In this document: positions 46,619 to 55,783 of the stretch, in pieces | Numbering within the stretch: position 1 is the stretch's first letter | Layout: each line of letters opens with the position of its first letter | From: Nitrosococcus watsonii C-113 | GTDB lineage: Bacteria > Pseudomonadota > Gammaproteobacteria > Nitrosococcales > Nitrosococcaceae | Length of the DNA: 64,000 nt | Assembly: GCF_000143085.1 (NCBI RefSeq) | Contig: NC_014315.1 | Coordinates: forward strand, 1,239,001 to 1,303,000 | Direction of reading: 5' to 3' | Program-made: the position numbers and the translations under genes | Notes under the pieces: generated by a model | Seen by the model: the letters and a program-made list of their open reading frames with translations, nothing else | Database searches by the model: none | What the model was told of the DNA's origin: nothing

Positions 46619-48608
46619 TCTCAGCGAACGCAGCGCCATCAAGGGCCTGTGGTCCTTCACCTATGAAGATGCCGACCTTTTTAAGCGTCTGGGACGAACC
46701 GACAGTCTGCGTAAATGCCTGGATAATGTCACCCACCCGGACTTTCGTTTCGGGGTCCTCTCTGGGGAGTCCGGCTGTGGCAAAACCTCTTTCCTTCAGG
46801 CCGGGCTCTGGCCCGGTCTGGAAAGCCGGGGCTTTCGTTGCCTCTACGTCAAATTAACCGAGCGCGACCCTCTTGCGGTCATTCGGCAGGGGCTGCCGCA
46901 ACAGACAGAGATTCCTCAAGCCCCGGTGAATGAGCTGGATTTCCCTGCCATTCTCGAGGCGACCGCCGGCGGTGAGCCGGCGTCCTCCGACAATAAGGGG
47001 GTCGTGCTGGTGCTTGATCAATTCGAGCAGTTTTTTGTCCACCAGCGCTACAAAGCCGACCGCCAACCGTTTCTGGAGGCTTTGGCCGCTTGGTACCGCC
47101 AATCCGGGCATCCCGTCCGGCTCCTAATCAGCATCCGCAAAGATTATGTGGGCTACCTGTATGAACTTCAGGAAGCCATGGGCTATTCGCTCGGCCCGAA
47201 TGAAAGCTTCTATCTGGAGAAGTTCGAACCCCGGGAAGCCGCCAGCGTGTTGCGGGTGATGGCGGAAACCGAAGCTTTGGGGTTCGATGAAGGGTTTGCG
47301 CAAGAGCTCACCGCCCAGGAACTGGCCAGCCCCCGGGATGGATTGGTTTCCCCGGTCGATCTGCAAATTCTGACCTGGATGATCAAGGCCCAAAAAGGGG
47401 CCGAGCGAAAAGCCTTCGATCGTTCCACCTACCAAAAGCTCGGCGGGATCGAACACCTGCTGGAGCGCTTCCTGCAACAGGTGCTCCAGGCGCGGGAAAC
47501 CGAGGCGCGCCGACAGGCGGCGGTCAAGGTGTTGCTGGTCTTGGTGGATCTGGAAAGCAGCACCCGGGCGGGAGTCCTGACGCTGAGCGATCTTCAATGC
47601 AAGCTTTCCGGGTTATTGAGGGCTGAAGAGGCCAAGGAAGCCGTGCACTGGTTGTCGCGGGGGGACATCCGGCTGGTCACGGCCAGACACCAGGAAAAGG
47701 AATCGGGCTATGAACTGGCCCATGAACGTCTTATTCCCGCCTTGCGCCGACTGGCCGGTAAGACCTTGTCCGAGGCCGACAAAGCCAACCAACTCTTGGA
47801 CCGGCGGGTCAACGAATGGATGGGGAATCAGCGCGCCGCGCGCTATCTGCTGCGTTGGCGGGAATTGAGGCTCATTCAAAAACAACACCCCTATTTGGTG
47901 TGGGGGACCAAGCGAGCGCAAAAGGAAGCCTTGATTGCAAAGAGCCGACAGCGCCGAAACGGGGGGTTGGCAGCGGTCGGGATGGCGGCGGTTATTGCCG
48001 TCTCCCTTACGACCATGTATTACAGCGACCGAGGACAGATCTGGTTAATGGAGCGGGACTTGCGCTTCCTGGCGCAAAAAACCAGAGACCCGGCGCTGCT
48101 GAAAAAGAGCGCCCTGGCTTTTTTCGCCAGAAATCATGTCCAAAAGGCTTTGGAGGTGGTGGAGCGTATTCGATGCCCGCAGGACAAAGCTCGTGCTTTG
48201 CAGGCGTTGGCCGAGGCCGCAGGGCAACTTGAGCAATCCGAGCAGGCGGTGGCGTGGCTAAAGGCTGCGGGAGAAGCCGCCACCGGGATTAAAGATTCCG
48301 GGGACAAAGCTCGTGCTTTGCAGGCGTTGGCCGAGGCGGCGCTGAAACTTGAGCGATCCGAGCAGGCGGTGGCGTGGCTGAAGGCTGCGGGAGAAGTCGC
48401 CACCGGGATTGAGGATTCCGGGGATAAAGCCAGGACCTTGCAGGCGCTGGCCGAGGCAGCCGCTAAAGCCGAAAGCTGGCGGCTGGCCCGTGAAATAGCG
48501 GATATGATTCCGTCAGTTGATGGGCGTATTCAGACGTTCTCCCAAATTCTTATGATTTGGGCGGAAAAAGAAGCTTTGCCTGCTGCCAAGAAAAAAGCAG
48601 CTTCTTAA
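46572..48608 (+). CDS. nSTAND-type NTPase with membrane segment and repeat domain
   Basis: This predicted NTPase of about 660-678 aa has Walker A SGESGCGKTSF (about residue 64), Walker B VVLVLDQFEQFF, and an ISIRKDY sensor-like stretch, which together match the nSTAND1 pattern (DQFEE-type Walker B). A winged-helix-like region (about 300-400), a membrane helix (about 465-483, AAVGMAAVIAVSLT) and C-terminal helical repeats of 40 residues (DKARALQALAEAA...) follow. STAND proteins act as regulated switches in signalling and in antiphage or conflict systems. The only start codon in frame is TTG at 46572, without a clear ribosome site, so the true N-terminus may lie in the upstream frame. The gene is GC-richer than its surroundings, which suggests transfer. 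Confidence 0.72.
   Translation: MLFESRPASRKSPPIDLSERSAIKGLWSFTYEDADLFKRLGRTDSLRKCLDNVTHPDFRFGVLSGESGCGKTSFLQAGLWPGLESRGFRCLYVKLTERDPLAVIRQGLPQQTEIPQAPVNELDFPAILEATAGGEPASSDNKGVVLVLDQFEQFFVHQRYKADRQPFLEALAAWYRQSGHPVRLLISIRKDYVGYLYELQEAMGYSLGPNESFYLEKFEPREAASVLRVMAETEALGFDEGFAQELTAQELASPRDGLVSPVDLQILTWMIKAQKGAERKAFDRSTYQKLGGIEHLLERFLQQVLQARETEARRQAAVKVLLVLVDLESSTRAGVLTLSDLQCKLSGLLRAEEAKEAVHWLSRGDIRLVTARHQEKESGYELAHERLIPALRRLAGKTLSEADKANQLLDRRVNEWMGNQRAARYLLRWRELRLIQKQHPYLVWGTKRAQKEALIAKSRQRRNGGLAAVGMAAVIAVSLTTMYYSDRGQIWLMERDLRFLAQKTRDPALLKKSALAFFARNHVQKALEVVERIRCPQDKARALQALAEAAGQLEQSEQAVAWLKAAGEAATGIKDSGDKARALQALAEAALKLERSEQAVAWLKAAGEVATGIEDSGDKARTLQALAEAAAKAESWRLAREIADMIPSVDGRIQTFSQILMIWAEKEALPAAKKKAAS
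48183..48480 (+). repeat. 120-bp tandem repeat in the NTPase C-terminus
   Basis: Two near-identical copies begin at 48183 and 48303, and a partial, more diverged third begins at 48423. The period is exactly 120 bp, or 40 codons. Each unit encodes a helical hairpin starting DKAR. The copy-to-copy similarity is much higher than normal for old TPR-like repeats, so the expansion is recent. Confidence 0.9.
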
Positions 48609-48689
48609 GTAAAGCCTTGATGTTGAGTCCCCGGTTTGACTGAAATTTTCATACTTTCGTGTCTTTAAATGATCGGTCATTGACTCAAC

Positions 48690-48950
48690 CAGCTCCCTAC
48701 TTCGGTAGGAGACGTTACTCGCGAATTCTGGGGTATGGGTAGGTGTTACCTCAGCCGGTAAAGATAGGCACTTTGGGGTGCATTCCTAGCTCCGAACACT
48801 GCGCCAGGGGGTTAAACAGTACGGACCGGTAAAACGGGCAGTGCTTCCTCGATGGATTGACCCGCAAGGGTGGGACAAACCGGGAGATAACCGAGCGAGG
48901 GAACCTTAACCCGCGTAAGCGGTGGCTCGTAAGAGCAGGCGAAAGCCAAC
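48690..48950 (+). ncRNA. Highly structured RNA, HEARO/omega-RNA-like, stand-alone
   Basis: About 260 bp without coding potential fold on the plus strand into many short hairpins capped by stable tetraloops: UUCG at 48696-48709, GCAA at 48860-48871, GUAA at 48911-48922, GUAA at 48925-48936 and GAAA at 48938-48947. A long-range 6-bp pairing joins 48797-48802 with 48838-48843. The loops are of the stable types only on the plus strand, which fixes the orientation. Overall form (300-nt class, terminal GNRA hairpins, accessory locus) resembles HEARO, the omega RNA of IscB nucleases, but the family match is from memory. No iscB/isrB gene follows; pepN begins at once on the other strand. A group II intron or retron RNA is a less likely alternative. 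Confidence 0.6.
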
Positions 48951-48961
48951 CCTACTTTCCG

Positions 48962-51613
48962 CTAGCCCAGGGCCTTTGTGGTAATCTCATAAACGTCTTT
49001 AGAAATCCGGAGTGACTTAACGATGTGTTCTAATTGCTCCTTCATTATTATTTGCCGGCTTTGATCGTAACGCCGCCAGAGATTAAAAGTGCTGGCTAAA
49101 CGGGCCGCAATTTGCGGGTTAAGCGGATCGAGTTTAAGAATATAATCCCGAAGAAAACGGTAACCTTCACCGCTAGGATCATGAAAGCGAACTGGATTTC
49201 CCTGGCAGAAAGCGCCAATAAGGGCGCGGACTTTGTTAGGGTTAGTTAGTTTAAAAGCAGGATGCTGGGTGAGTTTTTTAACGATAGCAAGTGTATCCTG
49301 GCGCCGCGAGAGGGCTTGGAGAGAAAGCCATTTATCCATGACTAAAGAGTCGTTTTTCCATTGGTTATAAAAAGCTTGGAGAGCGATTTTTCTCTCGGAA
49401 CTTTCGGTATCCGCGAGGCTAGAGAGGGCAGCAATGACATCGGTCATATTGTCGGACTCGTTAAATTGCTGAAGGCAGCGGCTTCTAATGTCTGGCCCAT
49501 CCAGCGTCATGAGATATTCAAGACAGATATTGCGCAGCTTACGCCGGCCTATCTCTTCAGGAGAGGAGTGATAGGGACTAGTACCGGCTAGAGATTCGTA
49601 AGTGGTGGTAAAAGTACCGTGCAGGGCTTCAGCAAGGCCGCGCTGAAGGAAACGGCGCGCTTTATAAGCGGCCTCTGGATCGATGACTGCCATAAATTCA
49701 GCCAGATAATGCTCAGAGGGTAACGTTAGAATTTGAGCCACGAAGGCTTGGTCTGATTCGTCGCCCGCTAGGATTTTTTCAATCGTATTGGTAAAGGCAG
49801 GATCTAAAATAAGCGGCTTTCCTTGTTGGTGATCTTCCACCAGTCCCAGAAGAATTTTGATGGCCAGTTGTTGGCCTGCTTCCCAGCGATTGAAATGATC
49901 CTTGTCATGGGCAAGAAGAAAACAGTATTCCTCATTGCTAAGGTCCAGATAAAGTTTGACCGGCGCTGAAAAACCACGTAATAGGGACGGTACCGGTTTA
50001 AAAGGAACATTTTGAAAAACAAAGGTTTCTTCTGTTTGGCGTAATTCGAGAACGCGGGTACCGGTAATTGCTTCCACCTCTCCGGCAAGTTGTAGGGGAA
50101 GATCCTGGCCTTCAGCATCGAGCAGGCCGACAGCCAGGGGAATATGAAAAGGCGCTTTATGGGGTTGCCCCGGTGTAGGGGGACAGGTCTGTTTTACCTT
50201 AAGGGTATAAGTAGATGCTTTGGGATCATACACGTTACTGATTCGCAGTTCTGGTGTTCCTGCTTGGCTATACCAAAGGCGGAACTGAGAGAGATCGACA
50301 TGATTCGCCTCTTCTAAAACTTGGACAAAATCGTCAGTGGTAACGGCCTGACCGTCGTAGCGTTCGAAGTAGAGATCAGTCCCCTTGCGGAAGCCCTCCG
50401 TACCTAATAGACAATAAAGCATACGTACAACTTCGGCACCCTTTTCATATATGGTTAGGGTATAGAAGTTATTAATTTCCACGTAGGAATCCGGCCGTAT
50501 GGGATGGGCCATAGGTCCAGCATCTTCACGGAATTGATAGCTACGCAAGCGGTTGACGATCTGGATACGCTTGACGGCGGATGAGCCTTGATCGGCGCTG
50601 AACTGTTGATCACGAAAGACTGTAAAACCTTCTTTGAGGCTTAACTGAAACCAGTCCCGGCAAGTGACTCGGTTACCTGACCAATTATGAAAGTACTCAT
50701 GGGCGATCACTGCCTCGATATTTTCATAATCCGTGTCGGTAGCCGTTTCCGGTTTAGCCAGTACATATTTGGAATTGAAGATATTAAGACCTTTATTTTC
50801 CATAGCGCCCATGTTGAAGTCATCCACGGCAACGATCATGTAGATATCCAAATCATATTCCCGGCCATAGACCTCCTCATCCCATGCCATGGCTCGTTTA
50901 AGGGAGTCCATGGCATGGTCGCATTGATCCCGGTTATGAAATTGTACATACATATGCAGTTGGATTTTACGGCCTGATCGAGTGATAAACTCATCCTCGA
51001 TGCGGGCTAAATCGCCAGCCACTAAAGCAAATAAATAGGAGGGTTTGGGAAAAGGATCTTGCCATTTGGCAAAGTGGCGGCCAGTATCCCGTTTGCCTTG
51101 AGCGATCAAGTTGCCATTGGAAAGTAGTATTGGATATTTTTTTTCATCCGCCACAATGGTGGTAGTGTAACGGGCCATCACATCGGGACGATCTAGGAAA
51201 TAGGTAATACGGCGGAATCCCTCTGCTTCGCATTGAGTACAGAAATTTCCGTTTGAGGTATATAGTCCGGAGAGAGTGGTATTATCCTGAGGGTAAATGC
51301 GAGTCTCGATTTCTAGGGTAAAGCGATCCGGGACTTGGAGGAGGGTAAGCGATTCCGAATCTTGATGATAATCCTTCGTGCTTAAAACTTGACCGTCCTG
51401 TTTAATTGAAAGTAATTCTAGCTCTTCGCCATTCAAGACGAGAGAGGAGGAATCGGTCTTTGAGCGGCGGGAGAGTGCGAGCCGGGAATGAACCGTTGTG
51501 TGTTTTTCTCCGAGTTCAAAATGCAGATCAATAGTTTCAATATAATAGTCAGGGGCTTGGTAGTTCTTTAAATAAATAGTTGGAGGGGCTTTGGAGGCTT
51601 TAGTTTCTAGCAT
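48962..51613 (-). CDS. pepN: Aminopeptidase N
   Basis: This 883-aa zinc metallopeptidase of family M1 has the exopeptidase motif GAMEN (in NMGAMENKGLN), the zinc site HEYFHNW, and a Glu ligand 19 residues on. The C-terminal alpha-helical domain is complete (length near E. coli PepN, 870). It removes N-terminal residues from peptides in the cytosol. The stop lies only a few bases from the structured-RNA element, so the native terminator may have been displaced. ATG start at 51613; upstream 235 bp separate it from the phosphonate block and hold no gene. Confidence 0.95.
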   Translation of the reverse strand: MLETKASKAPPTIYLKNYQAPDYYIETIDLHFELGEKHTTVHSRLALSRRSKTDSSSLVLNGEELELLSIKQDGQVLSTKDYHQDSESLTLLQVPDRFTLEIETRIYPQDNTTLSGLYTSNGNFCTQCEAEGFRRITYFLDRPDVMARYTTTIVADEKKYPILLSNGNLIAQGKRDTGRHFAKWQDPFPKPSYLFALVAGDLARIEDEFITRSGRKIQLHMYVQFHNRDQCDHAMDSLKRAMAWDEEVYGREYDLDIYMIVAVDDFNMGAMENKGLNIFNSKYVLAKPETATDTDYENIEAVIAHEYFHNWSGNRVTCRDWFQLSLKEGFTVFRDQQFSADQGSSAVKRIQIVNRLRSYQFREDAGPMAHPIRPDSYVEINNFYTLTIYEKGAEVVRMLYCLLGTEGFRKGTDLYFERYDGQAVTTDDFVQVLEEANHVDLSQFRLWYSQAGTPELRISNVYDPKASTYTLKVKQTCPPTPGQPHKAPFHIPLAVGLLDAEGQDLPLQLAGEVEAITGTRVLELRQTEETFVFQNVPFKPVPSLLRGFSAPVKLYLDLSNEEYCFLLAHDKDHFNRWEAGQQLAIKILLGLVEDHQQGKPLILDPAFTNTIEKILAGDESDQAFVAQILTLPSEHYLAEFMAVIDPEAAYKARRFLQRGLAEALHGTFTTTYESLAGTSPYHSSPEEIGRRKLRNICLEYLMTLDGPDIRSRCLQQFNESDNMTDVIAALSSLADTESSERKIALQAFYNQWKNDSLVMDKWLSLQALSRRQDTLAIVKKLTQHPAFKLTNPNKVRALIGAFCQGNPVRFHDPSGEGYRFLRDYILKLDPLNPQIAARLASTFNLWRRYDQSRQIIMKEQLEHIVKSLRISKDVYEITTKALG

Positions 51614-51848
51614 GAATTTTTCTCCTAAGCTTGTTTATTAAAGAGGCAGTTATACTGTTGGGCATAAGAAGGAAGGGGCAAGATAAAAAATCTTGGAGCA
51701 AGAGCGAATGGAAGTCATATCTAATTTCTCTAAAATACCCCTTATCCTGGACTTAATATCTGGATGTGCATGGTAGGCGCAAAGCCTAGAAGCTGAGCAG
51801 CTTGGGGCATGCTTCTATTACCCTCCAAGGCACAGAAGTTAAATAAAA

Positions 51849-52919
51849 CTACGTTAAAATATTGTTAACTGCAGTGAGAAATCGTTGCATGTCTTGTACG
51901 GAAATGGCACCCATGGTGGATATCCGGAAGATTTTGGCTACTAATCCTCCTTGCCCAGCGTAGATGATGAAGCCTTGTTGTTTGAGTTCATCGTGTAATG
52001 TCTCGTAGTCAATATTCGGCGGCAAATGATAGGATCGTAGGACGCAAGACGATGATCCACGGGGTAACAATGGTTTGATATCCATTTGCCTGAGTCCATC
52101 GGCAACTAAATTAGCTAAGTGGCGATAGTGTTCTCCTCGGGCCTGCCAACCGCCAGCGTCGGTCAATTCATGCAAGGCTTCCGATAGGGCATAAAAACAT
52201 TGGATGGCTGGCGTGAAGGGGGTATTTCGCCGATCCTGCTCTTGGCAGTAGGTTGCTAAATTTAGATATAGGCTGCGGCAGGGAGGAGGTGTGGGCAGGC
52301 TATCCCGGCGTATTATGACAAAGGCGGCACCTGGCGCACCGTGCAAACATTTATTAGCAGTGGCTGCTAAGGCGCTGATTCCCCATTCTTCGAAGGCCAG
52401 AGCCTCAGCACCAAAGCTGCTGACGCCATCGGCTAGCAATTGGGCATTGTACCGGCGGCAAAGTGCGCCAATTGCCGCCAGATCATTGAGTCGTCCGGTA
52501 GTGGTTTCGTGATGGACAGCAGCCACATGGGTAATGCAGGTCTCCTCTGCGAGCATTTGTTCTAGTTGCGGGATATCAATTTCGGCTCCCCAGTTATGGT
52601 GCAGGGCAGTATGAGGGATGCCATGAATTTGAGCAATTTTGGAAAGCCGCTCTCCATAGATCCCATTTTCAATAACTAGCAGTTTTCCTCGATCTGGAAC
52701 TAGGCTGCTTATCATGGCTTCCATGGCGGCGGTGCCGGAGCCACTTAGCAGTATGGCTGCCCAACGTTCGGGATCAAGCCCATAGATAGCCAATAGTCGC
52801 TTCCGGATCTGGTCCTGCAAATCGGCAAACTCCGCTTCCCGATGGCAGAGATCGGGTTGCAGTAAAGCTGCTCGGACTCGTTCGCTAAGATTAACCGGAC
52901 CTGGATTGAGTAGAATCAT
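51849..52919 (-). CDS. phnW: 2-aminoethylphosphonate:pyruvate transaminase
   Basis: This 356-aa class V PLP enzyme opens with LNPGPVNLSERV, typical of the PhnW/alanine-glyoxylate group. The Schiff-base lysine is in ATANKCLHGAPG (about residue 188), with the acidic residue in LLADGVSSFGA. In catabolism it converts 2-aminoethylphosphonate to phosphonoacetaldehyde. Next to PEP mutase and phosphonopyruvate decarboxylase it must work in the biosynthetic direction, amino-transferring to phosphonoacetaldehyde to make 2-AEP. No phosphonatase (phnX) is nearby. It is the last gene of the seven-gene block, overlapping its upstream neighbour by 4 bp. Confidence 0.88.
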   Translation of the reverse strand: MILLNPGPVNLSERVRAALLQPDLCHREAEFADLQDQIRKRLLAIYGLDPERWAAILLSGSGTAAMEAMISSLVPDRGKLLVIENGIYGERLSKIAQIHGIPHTALHHNWGAEIDIPQLEQMLAEETCITHVAAVHHETTTGRLNDLAAIGALCRRYNAQLLADGVSSFGAEALAFEEWGISALAATANKCLHGAPGAAFVIIRRDSLPTPPPCRSLYLNLATYCQEQDRRNTPFTPAIQCFYALSEALHELTDAGGWQARGEHYRHLANLVADGLRQMDIKPLLPRGSSSCVLRSYHLPPNIDYETLHDELKQQGFIIYAGQGGLVAKIFRISTMGAISVQDMQRFLTAVNNILT

Positions 52920-54070
52920 GGAATCCTCTTTAAGTGGGCTATTAACCGAGCTTTAGTCTCTGGCGGAGCTAAGGGGGGACGGGGTAGATCCGCGGGAGCT
53001 CCCGGGCGGGTTTTAAGTTGGGCAAAACGGGGACCGTTAGAATCGGGGATCGAAAATAATTCATCCAGCAAAGACAGGCTGTTTCCTTCCAGGGCCAAGG
53101 AGTAACCGCAAGCCTTCGCTACCTGGGCAAAGGAGAAGTTGTTGGAAACTGTTGCCTGGGCTCCCGTGGAATCATGAACTTCATTGTCCAGAAGGATATG
53201 GATTAAATTAGAGCCGCCGTAGGTACCCACTGTTGCTAAATTGCCCATACGCATCAAGGCGGCGCCATCACCATCAATGACCACTACCTGTAAATCCGGG
53301 CGGACTAGGGATAAGCCTAAGCCCAGTGAGGAGGCGCAGCCCATAGAGCCCACCATATAAAGTTGATTGGGCCGATCCTCAAGGGCGCATAACTCTCGGC
53401 CCGTGTAGCCTGTGGTAGCAATGACCACGGTATTTTTTTCCGGCGTTCGGGAAAGCAGAGCAGCTAAAGCCTCGGAGCGGGAGCAAAGAGAACCAGCCTG
53501 GTAATAGCGATGTAGTTCGTTATTTTGATGGGTGACGCGTTTGAGAACTTTACTGCCGCTTGCACCATAGGGGGCTACGGAATCTTTGCGCATAATAAAG
53601 GCGTAGGGGCGCTCTGCTTGGCGCATATATTGGTTGGCCCGCCCCAAGGCTGAGTGGATTTGCTTGCTTTCCAAAGGAAAATACTCCCAGGGAATGTCCA
53701 TGGTTTCCAGCAGTGAACCGGTAATTTGTCCCATAAGCTCATGTTGAGGTTCATCTTGAAGCGTTGGGTCCCCTCTAAGGGTAATAATGAGGAGTATCGG
53801 GATATGGAAGGTATGGGTCAGGGAGGTCAGTGGATTAACGGCATTACCGAGGCCAGAATTCTGCATCATGGCAATAGCTGGCTGCCCGCCTAAATAGGCA
53901 CCCGCAGCTAGCGCTACAGCATCACCTTCATTGGCCGAAGAAACATACGTTAAATCGTTGCGCTCGATAACATAGTTAATAAAAGGAGTGAGGAAGGAGC
54001 AGGGAACGCCTCCATAACAGCTAAACCCGCCTTCGCGAGCACCGTCGATAAACTCATGGGCTTCTATCAT
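52916..54070 (-). CDS. aepY: Phosphonopyruvate decarboxylase
   Basis: This 384-aa thiamine-diphosphate enzyme turns phosphonopyruvate into phosphonoacetaldehyde and CO2, the irreversible step that pulls the unfavourable PEP mutase reaction forward. The N-terminal PYR-type domain shows the catalytic Glu in SSANEGDAVALAAGAYLGG and QNSGLGN. The C-terminal PP domain has the ThDP motif GDGAALMRMGNLATVGTYGG, ending in DNEVHDSTGAQ. The start chosen (ATG at 54070, MIEAHEFIDG) gives the usual N-terminus; an in-frame ATG at 54148 would lie within the previous gene. It overlaps phnW by 4 bp and begins 11 bp after the mutase-nucleotidyltransferase gene. Confidence 0.92.
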   Translation of the reverse strand: MIEAHEFIDGAREGGFSCYGGVPCSFLTPFINYVIERNDLTYVSSANEGDAVALAAGAYLGGQPAIAMMQNSGLGNAVNPLTSLTHTFHIPILLIITLRGDPTLQDEPQHELMGQITGSLLETMDIPWEYFPLESKQIHSALGRANQYMRQAERPYAFIMRKDSVAPYGASGSKVLKRVTHQNNELHRYYQAGSLCSRSEALAALLSRTPEKNTVVIATTGYTGRELCALEDRPNQLYMVGSMGCASSLGLGLSLVRPDLQVVVIDGDGAALMRMGNLATVGTYGGSNLIHILLDNEVHDSTGAQATVSNNFSFAQVAKACGYSLALEGNSLSLLDELFSIPDSNGPRFAQLKTRPGAPADLPRPPLAPPETKARLIAHLKRIP

Positions 54071-54081
54071 GGGAATCCTAA

Positions 54082-55752
54082 TTATTGATGACCGTGGGCA
54101 AAGTCGCCAGCGCGAGTTAGATCCTCCATGTTGTTTACATCCAGCCAATGGCCGTTAATGTAGAGAACCTTGATAGGATGGCCGCTGGCGACCAGATGAT
54201 TGAATAAATCGGGCATTGCAAGTTGGGGAAAATTCTCTTGTTGCCGTAACGCTTGGAGAGCATCGAGTAGCCATTGGCGTCCTTCGCCCGCGACTCGTAC
54301 CATGCCGATCCAGCGACCGTGGGATTGTTTACCGAGCTGCTCTTTTTGCGCCTCAATGCGAAGGAGGTCCACATCCTGGCGGAACAAGGAACGGTCATCG
54401 GGCTGGGAGCAGAAAGCCACATCCCGGATGTCATCCTTCATGCCAGGAGAAAGGGCAGAATCCACCACGACCACAATGTTTCCTGGCACGTGGCGCAAAT
54501 CATTTAGGATATAGCTGCGGAATAGCAGGTCGCCATAGGTAATGATGGTATCTTCCGTTAAGCTCTCAAGGGCACAGGCAAGGGAGGATAACTCACTGCT
54601 ATGGCCGTAGTCTGGATTATGAATGAGGGAAATCCCTTTGACATCAATAGCTTCTGGTTTATAGCCAGTCACTACCGTGATGCGATTAATGTGCTGGCGT
54701 TTAAATTCGTCTACCAGGCGGCGTAGTAGTGGGATGCCAGCCACCGGCAGCATGACTTTGGGGCGTTCTTGAGTGAGGCTTTCCAGCCCTTTGCCTTGGG
54801 TGGCTCCCAACACAATCGCTCCCGTCTCGGCTTCTGGGGCAGTGCTGTAGCGGCGTTCAGCAGCTAGTAATTCTTCGGCTCCTTGGAGACGGAAGATTTC
54901 ACTGACCGGTGCAACCCGATCCTCAATGTTAACCAGGGTTTGCGTGGCATGGATTTCCCGCGCCACTTGGGCCATCGCGGCCGCTGCGGCCCGAATTAAA
55001 TGATTGGCCCAAATGACGGTGCTGATGCCCGCCTTGCGGAATACCTCGGTGGGCGTGCTGTAGTATTTAGTGGGGACAATAATGAGCGGTGCCCGGTTTC
55101 CCCATTCCCTGGCGAAGGCCAGAATCTCATCGGCTTGGGAGAGCTTACTGTGGATTAAGATGGCATCCGCGCCAGCCCGATGGTAAGCTTCTGCGCGGCG
55201 CAAGGCTTCATCCAGCCCCCAGCCCGCGATTAAAGCTTCGACTCGTGCCACGATGGAGAAATTCGGATCGCTTTGGGAATCTTTCCCAGCCTTGATCTTG
55301 CCGCAGAATTCGTCTATCTCAGCTAAAGGCTGGCGCTCGCCACCAATGAAGCTGTTAGTTTTAGGAAAGATTTTATCTTCGATACAAACGCCGGCAATCT
55401 CCCTTTGTTCTAGCTTTTTCACCAACCGGCGCAAGTTATTAAAGTTTCCATAGCCTGTATCGCCATCCAGGAGAATAGGAACGGTAGTAGCGTCGGACAT
55501 AAACTCCAGCATATCCACTATCTGGGTCCAGCTAGCCTCATTATTGTCCCGCACGCCAAACTGGGAAGAAATAGCCAGGCCGCTGGCCCAAATTCCCTTA
55601 AACCCGGCTTCTTCAGCAATTCGGGCACTGAGGCCATTGTGGGCTTCCAGTAAAAACTCCGTAGGTTTAGATTCCAACAAAGCCCGTAATTGGGCAAATT
55701 TTGAAGGTCGGTCTTTAAAAGGTTCAGCCGCGGGCAAGGGTACAGTGCTCAT
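54082..55752 (-). CDS. pepM: PEP mutase fused to a nucleotidyltransferase
   Basis: This 556-aa bifunctional protein makes the carbon-phosphorus bond. The N-terminal domain (about 1-295) has LDGDTGYGN and the PEP mutase signature [11 protein letters not shown] (from about residue 125), where the EDKxxxxxNS pattern separates mutase from isocitrate-lyase-type lyases. The C-terminal domain (about 308-550) is an NTP-transferase fold with [20 protein letters not shown] as the nucleotide loop and TYGDLLFRS near the metal site. Its loop is a variant of the normal GxGxRLxPxT...PK. By family, such domains activate 2-AEP with CTP (PntC-like). So the first and the activation step may be encoded in one chain. 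Cytosolic. Confidence 0.9.
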   Translation of the reverse strand: MSTVPLPAAEPFKDRPSKFAQLRALLESKPTEFLLEAHNGLSARIAEEAGFKGIWASGLAISSQFGVRDNNEASWTQIVDMLEFMSDATTVPILLDGDTGYGNFNNLRRLVKKLEQREIAGVCIEDKIFPKTNSFIGGERQPLAEIDEFCGKIKAGKDSQSDPNFSIVARVEALIAGWGLDEALRRAEAYHRAGADAILIHSKLSQADEILAFAREWGNRAPLIIVPTKYYSTPTEVFRKAGISTVIWANHLIRAAAAAMAQVAREIHATQTLVNIEDRVAPVSEIFRLQGAEELLAAERRYSTAPEAETGAIVLGATQGKGLESLTQERPKVMLPVAGIPLLRRLVDEFKRQHINRITVVTGYKPEAIDVKGISLIHNPDYGHSSELSSLACALESLTEDTIITYGDLLFRSYILNDLRHVPGNIVVVVDSALSPGMKDDIRDVAFCSQPDDRSLFRQDVDLLRIEAQKEQLGKQSHGRWIGMVRVAGEGRQWLLDALQALRQQENFPQLAMPDLFNHLVASGHPIKVLYINGHWLDVNNMEDLTRAGDFAHGHQ

Positions 55753-55783
55753 ATCAGGGTCAATATTTTTGGTGTCAAGAAAT

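Noticed and set aside
46604-46620. Programmed +1 shift joining the two-helix protein to the STAND NTPase
   Set aside because: The bases ACC CAT TGA give no good slip site. A plain frameshift or separate genes are more economical.
48690-48950. Group II intron or retron RNA as identity of the structured region
   Set aside because: No reverse transcriptase gene, no domain V-like AGC...GUUC hairpin and no intron boundary motif GUGYG near the edges.
54071-54148. Longer start for phosphonopyruvate decarboxylase
   Set aside because: It would overlap the mutase gene and adds a Cys/Arg/Ser-rich leader without family match.
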